Part shown: positions 41,580-50,964 of the stretch, one piece after another
How the letters are laid out: each line of letters opens with the position of its first letter
Numbering within the stretch: the stretch's first letter is position 1
Assembly (NCBI GenBank): GCA_016795285.1
Contig: JAEUIC010000018.1
Location: forward strand, 124,001-188,000
Source: Planctomycetota bacterium
GTDB taxonomy: Bacteria; Planctomycetota; B15-G4; SIAN01
Reading direction: 5' to 3'
Length of the DNA: 64,000 nt
Translations under genes and position numbers: made by a program
The notes under the pieces: model-generated
Told to the model about the DNA's origin: nothing
The model's input: the letters and a program-made list of their open reading frames with translations, nothing else
Database searches by the model: none

Positions 41580-42433
41580 TAGTTGAGCCCCATCTCCGTC
41601 AGCCCATCCTCATCCCAGCTCAAGTGGTGCCCGATCTCGTGCAGCAGCGTGATCTTCATCTCCTCGCGCAGCTCGTCCTTGTCGGCGACCACTCGCTCGA
41701 TGTTGCGCTGGAAGATCTCGATGCGGTCGAGGTCGGCGGGGGGCAGGTCGCCCGCCTTCTCGAGCAGGTTGCTGCCGCGGTAGAGGCCGAGCACCAGCGG
41801 ATCGACGTCGGGGCTCGCGTGGACGCGCGGATCGGGCAGCGGCAGCAGGCTCAAGTCGACGTTCTGCAGCGCGCGCCGCACGTCGCGCGGCAGCGCCGCG
41901 AGCACCTCTTCCAGCAGCGCCTGCACCTCGTCGACGGGGAGGCGCACCGGCTCGGGGTAGTCGTCCGAGTTCTCCTTCGCCGCCTTCGCGAAGAGCAGGT
42001 CGGCCTCCGCGTGCTGCCCGCGGAAGTCGGCCAGCAGCGCCTGGTAGTAGAGGTGGCCGGCGCGCGTCGCGGGCTTCGGCTTGTGGCGCGCCAGCAGCTT
42101 CTCGGTCTCGTCGAAGCGCCAAGCGTGGAAGAGCGCGCGCGCTTCCCAGAAGTCGATCTCGGCGTCCTTCGGGTCGAGCGCCCGGACCTGCTGGTATTCA
42201 CGCAGCGCGGCCGCGATGTCCCCGAGCTCGAACTGGGCCGCCCCGATGAGGTAGTGGGTGTCGACCTGCAGGTCGACCTCGGTCTTCTTCAGCTCCTCGT
42301 GGCGATCGAGCAGCTTCTGCGCCTGCCGCGCGAGCTCGAGCCCCTCGTCGGCGTGCCCTTCGTCGAGGCGCGCGTCGACCTCGTCGAGCAGCGCCGCGAT
42401 GCGCTCGTAGATCTCCCGGGTCTCGTCATCCAT
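41579..42433 (-). CDS. TPR protein with a C-terminal zincin metallopeptidase-like domain
   Basis: A 284-residue protein. Residues about 10-150 are TPR-like helices (EGLELARQAQKLLDRHEEL; AALREYQQVRALDPKDAEI; LYYQALLADFRGQHAEA). The C-terminal third resembles the small minimal-gluzincin family PF06262, ending in IEIFQRNIERVVADKDELREE and the metal site LLHEIGHHLSWDEDG (His265, Glu266, His269). Asp274-Glu275 follow at the family's usual place. Usually this zincin is a stand-alone protein of 110-130 residues, so the TPR fusion is notable. The ATG at 42433 or GTG at 42439 may start it. It is cytoplasmic and divergent from the ClpB-like ATPase. Confidence 0.75.
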   Translation of the reverse strand: MDDETREIYERIAALLDEVDARLDEGHADEGLELARQAQKLLDRHEELKKTEVDLQVDTHYLIGAAQFELGDIAAALREYQQVRALDPKDAEIDFWEARALFHAWRFDETEKLLARHKPKPATRAGHLYYQALLADFRGQHAEADLLFAKAAKENSDDYPEPVRLPVDEVQALLEEVLAALPRDVRRALQNVDLSLLPLPDPRVHASPDVDPLVLGLYRGSNLLEKAGDLPPADLDRIEIFQRNIERVVADKDELREEMKITLLHEIGHHLSWDEDGLTEMGLN

Positions 42434-42587
42434 CGCCACGTCTTGCCGCTCCTGCTCCGCGCGAATCCGGCCGGGAATGCTAGCAGCGCTGGCGCGTCGC
42501 GCCCGGAAGCCAAGCGTCGCTAAAGGCGCGGGCGCCCGGCGGGCGAAGTCATTCCGCGTGGAGTTCCCTTCGGACCGGGAGACGACC

Positions 42588-43733
42588 GTGGCCCGCAGCG
42601 CTCGCTGGCGTGAACTCGATCCGCAAAGGCTCTCCCCGGAGGCACGCCGCCTGAAGGAGGGGCTGCTCGCTCGCGTGGTGGGCCAGGAGCCCGCCATCGA
42701 GTCGCTCACCACGATCCACCAGATCTGGCGCTCGGGACTCTCCGACCCGAACCGCCCGATCGCGAGCTTCCTCCTGCTCGGGCCGACCGGCACCGGCAAG
42801 ACGCGCCTCGTCGAGTCGCTCGCCGAGCTGCTCTTCAGCGACCGGCGCGCGCTGCTCAAGATCGACTGCGCCGAGTTCAGCCACAGCCACGAGATCGCGC
42901 GCCTCATCGGCTCGCCGCCGGGCTACCTCGGCCACCGCGACACGCCGCCCTACCTGAGCCAGGAGAACGTCGACCGCCACCAGACGCGCGAGCATCCGGT
43001 GACGCTGCTCCTCTTCGACGAGATCGAGAAGGCCAACGACGCGCTCTGGATGCTGCTGCTCGGCATCCTCGACAAGGGCGTGCTGACGCTCGGCACCAAC
43101 GAGCAGGTCGACCTGACGCGCTGCCTGATCTTCATGACCAGCAACGTCGGCGCCGACCACTTCGATCGGCTGCACGACAAGCCGATGGGCTTCCGCTCGA
43201 CGCTGCCCTACGTCGCGCCCGACATGAGCCAGGTGAGCGAGAGCGTGCTCGAGGCGACGCGCCGGATCTTCAGCCCCGAGTTCCTGAACCGCATCGATCG
43301 GCGCATCGTCTTCAACAGCCTCGGCGAGGAGCAGTTCAAGCGCATCCTCGACCTCGAGCTCGGCTACGTGCGCTCGCGCGTCCGCAAGCGCCTCGACGTC
43401 GACCTGCGCTGCACGCCGGCGGCGCGCCGCTACCTGCTCGAGAAGGGGACCAACCCGCGCTACGGCGCCCGTCCGCTGCGCGGCCTGCTCGAGAGCGAGG
43501 TGCTCTTCGCGGTGGCGAACTTGATCGGCTCGGGGCAGGTCGGCGAGGGCGACGCGGTGCAGATCGATGCGCGGCGCGACGGCAGCGGCCTCTCGTTCCG
43601 CTCGCACCGCGCGAGCGCGGCCGCAGCGGCATCGGGCGGCGGCTCCGCGACGGCGACGCTCGCTCCGGTCGAGTCGCAGGAGACGCTGCGCGAGATGGGG
43701 GGGCGCGAACTCGTCCCCGCTGGGCGCGCCTGA
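42588..43733 (+). CDS. Single-ring ClpA/ClpB D2-like AAA+ ATPase
   Basis: A 381-residue AAA+ protein matching only the second ATPase ring of ClpB/ClpC. Order: VVGQEPAIESLTTIHQ, Walker A GPTGTGKT (65-72), the substrate-pore region SPPGYLGH, Walker B LLFDEIEKA, sensor-1 IFMTSNVGA, Arg-finger FLNRIDRRIVF, and the D2 small domain with NPRYGARPLRGLLE (sensor 2). There is no N-domain, D1 ring or middle domain, and no ClpP-binding loop was recognised. The pore loop has Gly-Tyr-Leu-Gly where ClpB D2 has Gly-Tyr-Val-Gly. The GTG start at 42588 follows GGGAGA. It probably unfolds or remodels proteins, perhaps with the divergent zincin (inference). Confidence 0.8.
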   Translation: MARSARWRELDPQRLSPEARRLKEGLLARVVGQEPAIESLTTIHQIWRSGLSDPNRPIASFLLLGPTGTGKTRLVESLAELLFSDRRALLKIDCAEFSHSHEIARLIGSPPGYLGHRDTPPYLSQENVDRHQTREHPVTLLLFDEIEKANDALWMLLLGILDKGVLTLGTNEQVDLTRCLIFMTSNVGADHFDRLHDKPMGFRSTLPYVAPDMSQVSESVLEATRRIFSPEFLNRIDRRIVFNSLGEEQFKRILDLELGYVRSRVRKRLDVDLRCTPAARRYLLEKGTNPRYGARPLRGLLESEVLFAVANLIGSGQVGEGDAVQIDARRDGSGLSFRSHRASAAAAASGGGSATATLAPVESQETLREMGGRELVPAGRA

Positions 43734-43818
43734 CCGCGCGGCGGCGGGATGCGCCGCTCGCCGCGGGCGCTAAGCTCCCGCCCTGCATTCCCGAGGAACA
43801 GGAACAGGAGCGAGAGCC

Positions 43819-44460
43819 ATGAAGTCGTTCGCGCGCATCGTCGCGATGGCCGCCGTTGCGGTCGTCGCCATCTCCGGAGCAGCGCTGGCGTGGAGCCGCG
43901 CGCAGGGTGCACCGGCGGCGCCGGCTGCTGCGAAGCAGGAAGGCAAGGCCGAGGTCGTGGTGCCGTTCATCGGCAACGCCACCTGCCCGATGCAGGCCGG
44001 CAAGCCGGTCAACAAGAGCAAGTTCGTCGAGCACGAGGGGCAGCGCGTCTACTACTGCTGCGGCAAGTGCGCCGCCGCCGCCAAGGCCGATCCGAAGGCC
44101 GCCGTCGCCGCGGCCTACAAGGAGAGCAAGGCGGTCGGCAACAAGAGCTGCCCGGTCTCGGGCCACGCCATCGAGGCGGGCAAGAGCAAGTCGGTCAGCT
44201 TCATGGGCCACTCGATCGAGCTCTGCTGCGCCGACTGCGAGGCGGGCTTCAAGAAGAACGCCTACGCGATGACCATCGCCGCCGTCTACGGCGTCGAGGA
44301 GGCGAAGAACAAGAACTGCCCGGTGATGGACAAGGACGAGGTGAACGGCGAGGACTTCGTGATCTACAAGGGCAAGCTCGTCGGCCTCTGCTGCGGCGAC
44401 TGCCCCGAGGAGTTCAAGAAGGACGCCGACAAGTTCCTCGCCAAGGCCACGGGCAAGTAA
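43819..44460 (+). CDS. Exported protein with three CP/CCxxC (YHS/TRASH-like) repeats
   Basis: A 213-residue protein with a signal peptide (AAVAVVAISGAALAWSRA). Three copies of one module follow: NATCPMQAGKPVN ending VYYCCGKCAAAA; NKSCPVSGHAIEA ending IELCCADCEAGF; and NKNCPVMDKDEVN ending VGLCCGDCPEEF. Each has a CP pair about 28-34 residues ahead of CCxxC and a DP/DA-type end, like YHS or TRASH metal-binding domains. The module likely binds a soft metal such as copper in the periplasm. The ATG has AGGAGCGAGAG upstream. No partner oxidase or pump is adjacent. Confidence 0.75.
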   Translation: MKSFARIVAMAAVAVVAISGAALAWSRAQGAPAAPAAAKQEGKAEVVVPFIGNATCPMQAGKPVNKSKFVEHEGQRVYYCCGKCAAAAKADPKAAVAAAYKESKAVGNKSCPVSGHAIEAGKSKSVSFMGHSIELCCADCEAGFKKNAYAMTIAAVYGVEEAKNKNCPVMDKDEVNGEDFVIYKGKLVGLCCGDCPEEFKKDADKFLAKATGK

Positions 44461-44513
44461 CCGCGGACTGACGGCGCACGGACCGTGCGGCGTCACGCCT
44501 CGCGAAGAGCACG

Positions 44514-45392
44514 ATGAGTCGCGAGGCGATCGAGTCCTACCGCGCGCCGATCGACGGGCTGCGATGCCTGCGCACCCCCGGTCGGTTGCGCCGACTGAAG
44601 CTCCCGCTGCCGGCGGATCCTCCTTCGGATGGTCCGCCGGCCGCTTGTTTCCTCTGCCACCCCGAGCGCGACCGTTTCGACCTCGGCGCCTGGCCGCGCG
44701 AGGGCGGCGCGCAGCACGTGGTCGGCAACGCCCATCCCTTCGCCTCGCGCGCGCTTCTGGTCGCGCCGGCCGGCGAGGCGCACCACGCAGCGACGCCCGC
44801 CACGCTTGCGCCCGAGCGGCTCGCCGAGTGGCTCGCGTGGCCGGGCTCGCGCGACTTCGCCGCCGCCTTCGAACTCGATCCCGCGTCGACGGTCGCGTTC
44901 GTGAACGTGGGGCGCCGGGCCGCGCAGTCGCGCCGCCATCCCCACCTGCAGGTCGTCTCGTTCGGCGGTGAAGCGGGCGCGCTGCTCGACGACGACGCGG
45001 CGGCGCTGGTCGACGATCTCGCGACGGCGGCCGGCGAGGAGCGCCGGCTCGCGCTGGCCGACGGGAGCCACGCGGTGGTGCCGAAGCGCCCCTCGCAGTC
45101 GGCGGAGCTCTGGCTGCCGCTGCCGGCGCAGGGGAGCGCGCCGCACGAGTGGCGGCGCGCGGCGACGACCCTGGCCGCGCTCTGCCGCGCCGCCGAGCGG
45201 TCGATCAGCGGCGACTACAACCTCGTCTGGCGCACGGCGGCGCCCGCACTCGTGCGTTTGGTGCCGCGCGGCCTCTCCGAGCGCGCCGGCCTCGAGCTCG
45301 CGGCTCCGGCGCTGCTCGCCGGCGTGGTCGCGCTCTCGGTGCGCGAAAGTTTCCTGTTGTGGTCGGCCGCGCTCGAGCCGCCCGCGGCCTGA
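44514..45392 (+). CDS. HIT-superfamily nucleotidyltransferase, GalT/nucleoside-diphosphate-hexose-phosphorylase-like
   Basis: A 292-residue protein. CFLCHPERD near residue 45, then GNAHPFASRALLVAP, then FVNVGRRAAQSRRHPHLQVVSF with the HIT-type H-P-H-x-Q motif are laid out as in galactose-1-phosphate uridylyltransferase and Ap4A phosphorylase (active-site His two residues after the first His). The C-terminal half (YNLVWRTAAPALVRLVPRG) is compatible with the second GalT half but shortened. It probably transfers a nucleotide between a sugar phosphate and a nucleoside diphosphate. Substrate unknown. Confidence 0.65.
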   Translation: MSREAIESYRAPIDGLRCLRTPGRLRRLKLPLPADPPSDGPPAACFLCHPERDRFDLGAWPREGGAQHVVGNAHPFASRALLVAPAGEAHHAATPATLAPERLAEWLAWPGSRDFAAAFELDPASTVAFVNVGRRAAQSRRHPHLQVVSFGGEAGALLDDDAAALVDDLATAAGEERRLALADGSHAVVPKRPSQSAELWLPLPAQGSAPHEWRRAATTLAALCRAAERSISGDYNLVWRTAAPALVRLVPRGLSERAGLELAAPALLAGVVALSVRESFLLWSAALEPPAA

Positions 45393-45505
45393 GCGCGTCG
45401 CGCGCGCGGCCGTCGAACTGCCCGCGCGAGAGCTCCCCCGATCGGCTGCGCGATCGCTATGACGGCGCGCTCTTCCGGGCTGCCCATCCGAGGAACGACC
45501 CCTTC

Positions 45506-46429
45506 TTGTCCGCGCACTCCCGATTCCCTTCGCGCCGCTCGCTCGGCGCCTCGCTCGCGCTCGTCGGCGCCGGCCTGATCGCGCGTCCGATCGCGCCGAT
45601 CGCGGCGCCGATCGCGACGCCGATCGCGGCGCCGCACGACGGCGTCGCGGCGATGCTCGAGCGGCTCGCGCCGCAGCTCGCCGCGGCCGCGGAGGCGGGC
45701 GACGACCGCCGCCTCGCCGAGCTCCTGCTGCAGCGCGCGGAGCTCCACCGCCTCGCGCAGAGCTGGCGCGCGGGGCTGGCCGACCTCGCGCAGGCGGCCC
45801 GCCTCGCGCCCGAGATCGCGCGGATCGAGCTGGCACGCGCGCGGCTCCACTTCGACGCCGGCGCTGACGAACGAGCCGTGGCGGCGGCGCGCGCCTACCT
45901 CGTCCGTGATCCGCGCGACGTCGCCGGCCACGCGCTGCTCGCGCGCGCGCTCGCCCGTGGCGGCGATCCCGAGGAGGCGCTCGCGGCGTGGGATGCGGCG
46001 CTCGCGCTCGCGCCGGGCGACCCCGACCTCCACTTCGCGCGCGCGACCTTCGCCTTCGCGCAGGGCGGCGAGCGGCGGCGCGAGGCGCTCGCGCGCCTCG
46101 ATCGTGCGCGCGCGGCGACGCACGGCGCGCTGCAGCTCGAGGAGCTCGCGTTGCGCTTCGAGGAGGAGCTTCGCGAGTGGGATGCGGCGCAGGCCCGCGT
46201 GGCGCGCCTCGCTGCTGCGGCGCCGCGCCCCGAGCTCTGGCGGCTGCGCGGCGTCGAGCTGCTCGAGCGGTCGGGGCGGCGCGCCGAGGCGCTCGCCGCG
46301 GCGGAACGCCTCGCCGGCGACCTCGCGCGGCTGCCCGCCGCGCTGCGCCGCCATCCGACCACGCAGGCGTGGAGCGCCACGCTCGCCGCCCTGCGCGCCC
46401 GCCTCGCCGCGACCGAGGGGGCGTCATGA
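45506..46429 (+). CDS. Exported TPR protein with a PIA repeat (TTG start)
   Basis: A 307-residue protein. The best start is TTG at 45506 with AGGAA 10 nt upstream; the longer frame has no better site. It opens with a signal segment (LGASLALVGAGLIA) and a short Pro-Ile-Ala repeat encoded by 12-bp tandem GCGCCGATCGCG units near 45590-45636. TPR-like pairs then run to the end (RRLAELLLQRAELHRLAQSW; GDPEEALAAWDAALALAPGDP). It overlaps the purple acid phosphatase gene (ATGA), so a joint function is likely. No enzymatic motif. Confidence 0.7.
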   Translation: MSAHSRFPSRRSLGASLALVGAGLIARPIAPIAAPIATPIAAPHDGVAAMLERLAPQLAAAAEAGDDRRLAELLLQRAELHRLAQSWRAGLADLAQAARLAPEIARIELARARLHFDAGADERAVAAARAYLVRDPRDVAGHALLARALARGGDPEEALAAWDAALALAPGDPDLHFARATFAFAQGGERRREALARLDRARAATHGALQLEELALRFEEELREWDAAQARVARLAAAAPRPELWRLRGVELLERSGRRAEALAAAERLAGDLARLPAALRRHPTTQAWSATLAALRARLAATEGAS

Positions 46430-48699
46430 CGAGCGTCCGCCGGCTGCTGCCGCTGCTCGCTGCGCTGCTCGCGCCGCTCCACGCATCGCTCCTCGCGCAG
46501 ACGGTCACGCGCGGGCCCTACCTGCAGTCGGCCGGCCCCGACCGCATCACCGTCTGTTGGCGCACCGACGTCGCCTGCGACTCGCGCGTCGCGTTCGGCC
46601 TCGCGCCCGGCGCGCTCTCGAGCCGCGTCGATGATCCGGCGGCCGTCATCGACCACGCCGTGACGCTCACCGGCCTCTCCGCCAACACGCGCCTCTGGTA
46701 CTCGATCGGCACGAGCAGCGCCGTGCTGGCCGGCGACGACCCCGCCCACACGTTCTTGACGGCGCCGCCGGCGGGCCGCGCGCGCGCCGGCCGCTTCTGG
46801 GTGCTCGGCGATTCGGGCACGAAGGACGCGAACGCGCGCGCCGTGCGCGACGCCTTCTACGCGCGGAACGGCGGCCGCCCGCTCGACGCCTTCCTCATGC
46901 TCGGCGACAACGCCTACGACTCGGGCAAGGACAGCGAGTACCAGGACGCCGTCTTCTCGAACATGTACGAGGCGCGCCTGATCGACACGGTGCTCTGGCC
47001 GGCGTACGGCAACCACGACGCGCTCTCGGCCGACTCCTCGGCGCAGAGCGGCGTCTACTACGACCTCTTCGCGCTGCCGAAGGCGGGCGAGTGCGGCGGC
47101 GTGCCGTCGGGCACCGAGGCGTACTGGTCGTTCGACTGGGGCAACGCCCACTTCGTCTGCCTCGACTCGATGGAGAGCGATCGGCTGCTCGCCGGCCCGA
47201 TGCTCTCCTGGCTCGCGCTCGACCTGCAGTCGACCGCGGCGGAGTGGCTGATCGCCTTCTGGCACCACCCGCCCTACAGCAAGGGATCGCACGACTCCGA
47301 CAGCGCGACCGAGCTGGTCGAGATGCGCCAGAACGCGGTCGACCTGCTCGAGCAGCACGGCGTCGACCTCGTGCTCTGCGGCCACAGCCACAGCTACGAG
47401 CGGACGTTCCTGATCGACGGCCATCGCGGCAAGGCGGCGAGCTTCGACCCGTTGCTGCACGGCAAGGACTTGGGCGACGGCGAGCTCGGCAGCGACGGCG
47501 CCTATCGCAAGCCGAGCGCGACGATCGCGCCCCACGAAGGGGCGGTCTACGTGGTGGCCGGCGCCTCGGGCAAGCATGCGCCCGGCTCGTTCGACCACCC
47601 GGCGATGCAGGTCGCGCTCGAGAAGCTCGGTTCGTTCGTCTTCGAGCTGCACGGCGTGCAGCTCGACGCGTGGTACCTCGACTCGACCGGCGCGCTGCAG
47701 GATCGCTTCACGCTGGTGAAGGGGGGCGCGACGCCGATCGACGGCAGCGACGTGGTCGTGCTGCCGCTCGGCGCCGCGTGGCGCTACGCGGACGGCGGCA
47801 GCCTGCCCGCCCCCGACTGGGCGAGCGCCACGTTCGACGACTCCGGCTGGGCGAGCGGCCCGGCGCCGCTCGGCTACGGCGAGAGCTACGTCGCCACGCC
47901 GGTGAGCTGGGGCAACGACCCGAACCTGAAGCATGTCACCACCTGGCTGCGCGCGTCGTTCGACCTCGCCGCCGACCCTCGCGACCTGACGTCGTTGCGG
48001 CTCCGCGCCAACTACGACGACGGCTTCGTCGTCTACGTGAACGGCGTCGAGGCGGCGCGCCGCTCGCTGCCGGCCGGGGCGATCGACGAGACGACGCTCG
48101 CCACGAGCCACGAGGGCGGCGCGCTCGAGACGATCGACCTCGCGCCCGCGCTCGCCGTCCTGCAGCGCGGCTCGAACACGCTCGCGATCGAGATCCACCA
48201 GACCAGCCGCAACTCGAGCGACCTCGTCTTCGACGGGCAGCTCGAGTTCGACGGCTTCACGCCGCTGCTGCCGCAAGGCGCCGAGGGGGCGCTCGACCCG
48301 ATCGGCGGCGTGCCGCTCGACGTGCTGCGCGTGAACGGCTCGACCGGCGGGCTCGGCCGCGGCGTCGACGTGGCCGACGGCGCCGCCATCACCGTGGAAC
48401 TCGACGCGCCGCCTGGCCGCGCGACCGCCAACTTCGCGCTGTTCGGCTGGTTCGACGTGCCGGGCCCCGACGACGGGGTCGCGCTCGGCTCGATCGGGAC
48501 GCTCGTCGTGCCGCCGCTCTTCTGGTTCGCCCACACCTTCCCGTTCGGGCCGCCGCCGTTGCTGCCGAGCTACGCGGCGCCGTGGAGCTACACCGAACCG
48601 GCCGTCGACGCGCCGCTCGACATCGCGCTGCAGGCGGTGATCCAGGACGCGCAGGGGGCATTGAAGACGACCAACGCGGTGCTGATCCGCGTGCGCTGA
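46426..48699 (+). CDS. Secreted purple-acid-phosphatase-like metallophosphoesterase
   Basis: A 757-residue protein with a signal peptide (LLPLLAALLAPLHASLLAQ). An N-terminal fibronectin-like domain (TRGPYLQSAGPDRITVCWRT) leads to the dinuclear metal core: FWVLGDSGT, MLGDNAYDSG, YGNHDAL, WHHPPYSKG, and LCGHSHSYER. These are the five conserved metal-ligand blocks of purple acid phosphatases. Two C-terminal beta domains follow: a galactose-binding-like one (WRYADGGSLPAPDWASATFDD) and another with PFGPPPLLPSYAAPW, possibly for surface attachment. It should release phosphate from extracellular esters. It starts in an ATGA overlap with the TPR gene. Confidence 0.85.
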   Translation: MTSVRRLLPLLAALLAPLHASLLAQTVTRGPYLQSAGPDRITVCWRTDVACDSRVAFGLAPGALSSRVDDPAAVIDHAVTLTGLSANTRLWYSIGTSSAVLAGDDPAHTFLTAPPAGRARAGRFWVLGDSGTKDANARAVRDAFYARNGGRPLDAFLMLGDNAYDSGKDSEYQDAVFSNMYEARLIDTVLWPAYGNHDALSADSSAQSGVYYDLFALPKAGECGGVPSGTEAYWSFDWGNAHFVCLDSMESDRLLAGPMLSWLALDLQSTAAEWLIAFWHHPPYSKGSHDSDSATELVEMRQNAVDLLEQHGVDLVLCGHSHSYERTFLIDGHRGKAASFDPLLHGKDLGDGELGSDGAYRKPSATIAPHEGAVYVVAGASGKHAPGSFDHPAMQVALEKLGSFVFELHGVQLDAWYLDSTGALQDRFTLVKGGATPIDGSDVVVLPLGAAWRYADGGSLPAPDWASATFDDSGWASGPAPLGYGESYVATPVSWGNDPNLKHVTTWLRASFDLAADPRDLTSLRLRANYDDGFVVYVNGVEAARRSLPAGAIDETTLATSHEGGALETIDLAPALAVLQRGSNTLAIEIHQTSRNSSDLVFDGQLEFDGFTPLLPQGAEGALDPIGGVPLDVLRVNGSTGGLGRGVDVADGAAITVELDAPPGRATANFALFGWFDVPGPDDGVALGSIGTLVVPPLFWFAHTFPFGPPPLLPSYAAPWSYTEPAVDAPLDIALQAVIQDAQGALKTTNAVLIRVR

Positions 48700-48716
48700 G
48701 CGGCTCGGAACGGCCG

Positions 48717-50075
48717 TCAACAGAGCTCCGCCACCAGTGCGCGGACGAACGCCTGCGCGCCCGCCGCGTCGGTGAAGACGCCGTCGAGCTGCGCTTCGTA
48801 GCAGCGGTCGAGCAGCGCCTTGAACTCCTTGCCCGGCGCGCGGCCGAGCTCGATCAGGTGGCGGCCGAGCACCAAGGGCTTGGGCGCCGCATCGGCCGCG
48901 GCGAGCGCCTCGGCGCGCGCGAGCAGCCAGCGCCCGGCCTCGAAGTCGCCGATCGGCCGCGGCGGGCGGCCGGCGTCGTCGTGCCGCGCCACTCGCACGA
49001 GCCAGCGCAGGTTCACCTTCGTGGCGAGGCGGCGGATCGCGCCGTCGCCCGGCTGCGCCTTAAAGAACTCCTGCGGCTTCAGGTGCTGCAGCACCAGCGC
49101 GACGACCGGCTCGACGACGTCGGCCTGCGCCGTGATCCGCGCCAGCAGCGCGCGGGTCGGTGCCTCGCCCGCTTCCGAATGGCCGGGCGAGCGCCAGACG
49201 CCGGCGTCGTCGAAGGTGGTGGCCGGCTTGCCGAGGTCGTGGCAGAGGAGCGCGAGGCCGACGATCCAGTCGGAGGCGTCGCCGACCCGCGCGCCCGCGA
49301 AGTGGTCGAGCACGTGGAGCGTGTGGACCCAGACGTCGCCCTCGGGATGCCACTCGGGATGCTGCGGGCAGCCGGAGAGCGGCTCGAGTTCGGGGAAGAA
49401 GCGCAGCGCGCCGCATGCGTGGAGGAAGGCGAGGCCGCGCGACGGAAGGCGCCCCTGCAGCAGGAGCTTCTTCCACTCCTCCTCGATGCGCTCGCGCGGC
49501 AGCTCGGCGAGGTCGATGGTGCGCGACAGCGCCACGGTCTCGGGCGCGACCGCGAAGTCGAAGCGGGCGGCGAACTGCATCACGCGCAGCACGCGCAGCG
49601 GATCCTCGACGAAGCGCGGCGAGGCGTGGCGCAGCAGGCGCGCCGCGAGGTCGCGCCGCCCGTCGAGCGGATCGGCGATCTCGCCGGTGAGCGGATCCTC
49701 GTAGATCGCGTTCACGGTGAGGTCGCGCCGCTCCGCCGCGCTCCTCAGGTCGAGCTCTGGATCGGCGTCGATCGCGAACCCCTTGTGGCCGCGCGCCACC
49801 TTCGTCTCGCGGCGCGGCAGCGCGACGTCGATCGGCAGCCCGGCGAGCTTCAGCACGCCGAACGCGCGGCCGACGTCGATCACCTCGTGCGCGCGTGCCA
49901 GCAACGCCTCGAGCCGCTCGGGCGCGAGGCCGTAGACCTCGAGGTCGAAGTCCTTGCGCGGGATGCCGAGCAGCCGATCGCGCACGCCGCCGCCGACCAG
50001 CCAGGCGCGCCCGCCCGCCGCCGCCACCGCGCGCGCCACGTCGCGCACCACCTGCTCCGGATCGCGTTGCTGCAT
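48717..50075 (-). CDS. cca: tRNA nucleotidyltransferase (CCA-adding type) with HD domain
   Basis: A 452-residue class II nucleotidyltransferase. The active site is LVGGGVRDRLLGIPRKDFDLEVYG, with catalytic Asp42 and Asp44. RRDLTVNAIY, DPLDGRRDLAARLLRH and ERIEEEWKKLLLQG follow in family order. The C-terminal half has an HD domain (HTLHVLDHFAG; ALLCHDLGKP), as in the E. coli enzyme with phosphohydrolase activity. It completes or repairs the 3' CCA of tRNA. Its stop is 17 nt from the converging phosphatase gene. The ABC transporter genes lie 10 nt downstream of... the start side, on the same strand, so they may share a transcript. Confidence 0.85.
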   Translation of the reverse strand: MQQRDPEQVVRDVARAVAAAGGRAWLVGGGVRDRLLGIPRKDFDLEVYGLAPERLEALLARAHEVIDVGRAFGVLKLAGLPIDVALPRRETKVARGHKGFAIDADPELDLRSAAERRDLTVNAIYEDPLTGEIADPLDGRRDLAARLLRHASPRFVEDPLRVLRVMQFAARFDFAVAPETVALSRTIDLAELPRERIEEEWKKLLLQGRLPSRGLAFLHACGALRFFPELEPLSGCPQHPEWHPEGDVWVHTLHVLDHFAGARVGDASDWIVGLALLCHDLGKPATTFDDAGVWRSPGHSEAGEAPTRALLARITAQADVVEPVVALVLQHLKPQEFFKAQPGDGAIRRLATKVNLRWLVRVARHDDAGRPPRPIGDFEAGRWLLARAEALAAADAAPKPLVLGRHLIELGRAPGKEFKALLDRCYEAQLDGVFTDAAGAQAFVRALVAELC

Positions 50076-50085
50076 GGGGGCGAGG

Positions 50086-50964
50086 TTAGCGGCTCTCGTC
50101 GAGCGGCTCGTTCAACGCGCCCGGCGCGGCGCGATCGCGCACGCCCGCGAGCGCCAGCGCGGCGATGGTGGCGAGGTAGGGGAGCGCGCGCAGCAGGAAG
50201 ACGGTCGCGCCGCCATCCTCGGCCGCTCGCGCGCCGAGCCGCAGCTCGACGGTGAAGAGCGCCGCCACGAAGAGGCCGGCCTGCAGCGCGCCGAGCGGCC
50301 GCCAGCGCGCGAAGAGGACCAGCGCCAGCGCGAGGAAGCCGCGGCCGGCGCTCATCCCGTCGACGAAGCTGCCCGACAGCACGGTGGTGAGCGACGCGCC
50401 GGCGAGCCCCGCCAGCGCGCCCGCGATCAGCAGGCCGAGCGTGCGCGCGCGCGCCGGCCTGCCGCCCGCCGCGCGCAGCGCCGCCGGGTTCTCGCCTGCG
50501 GCGCGCACCGCGAGGCCGGCGCGCGTCCGCTCGAGGAAGAGGAAGGTGGCGCCGACCAGCAGGGCTGCGGCGACGTAGGGGAGCGCCGGCAGCGGCGCGG
50601 CGAGCTCGCTGAAAGGGGTCACGGCCGCGTCGCCGCGCAGCCGCTCGAAGAGGAGCGCGGTGCCGCCGAGGCAGAGGAAATGGAGCGCCGTGCCGGCCAC
50701 GATCGGCGGGGCGCGCAGCCGCACGACCAGCAGCGCCAACAGCGCCGCGAGCGCCACGCCGACCAGCGCCGCCACCAAGAGCGCCGGCAGCAGCGCGCCG
50801 CCGCCGCCGCCCGCCGCCACCAGGAACGCCGCGAGCGCGCCGGCCAGCACCATCCCTTCGAGCGCGAGGTTCACGACGCCCGCCCGCTCGGCCACCACTT
50901 CCGAGGTGGTCGCCAGCACGAGCGGCAGCGCGAGCCGCAGCCACTGCAGCACGAGGTCGCTCAT
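50086..50964 (-). CDS. Nucleoside-type ABC transporter permease (second)
   Basis: A 292-residue permease of the BPD_transp_2 family. The opening VLATTSEVVAERAGVVNLALEGMVLAGA is the conserved start of NupQ/YufQ-like permeases, and LERTRAGLAVRAAGENPAALRAAGG is the cytoplasmic coupling segment. About eight hydrophobic segments. It is coupled by ATGA to the other permease gene before it and is the last gene of a four-gene importer. It pairs with the permease at 50961-52034. Confidence 0.85.
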   Translation of the reverse strand: MSDLVLQWLRLALPLVLATTSEVVAERAGVVNLALEGMVLAGALAAFLVAAGGGGGALLPALLVAALVGVALAALLALLVVRLRAPPIVAGTALHFLCLGGTALLFERLRGDAAVTPFSELAAPLPALPYVAAALLVGATFLFLERTRAGLAVRAAGENPAALRAAGGRPARARTLGLLIAGALAGLAGASLTTVLSGSFVDGMSAGRGFLALALVLFARWRPLGALQAGLFVAALFTVELRLGARAAEDGGATVFLLRALPYLATIAALALAGVRDRAAPGALNEPLDESR

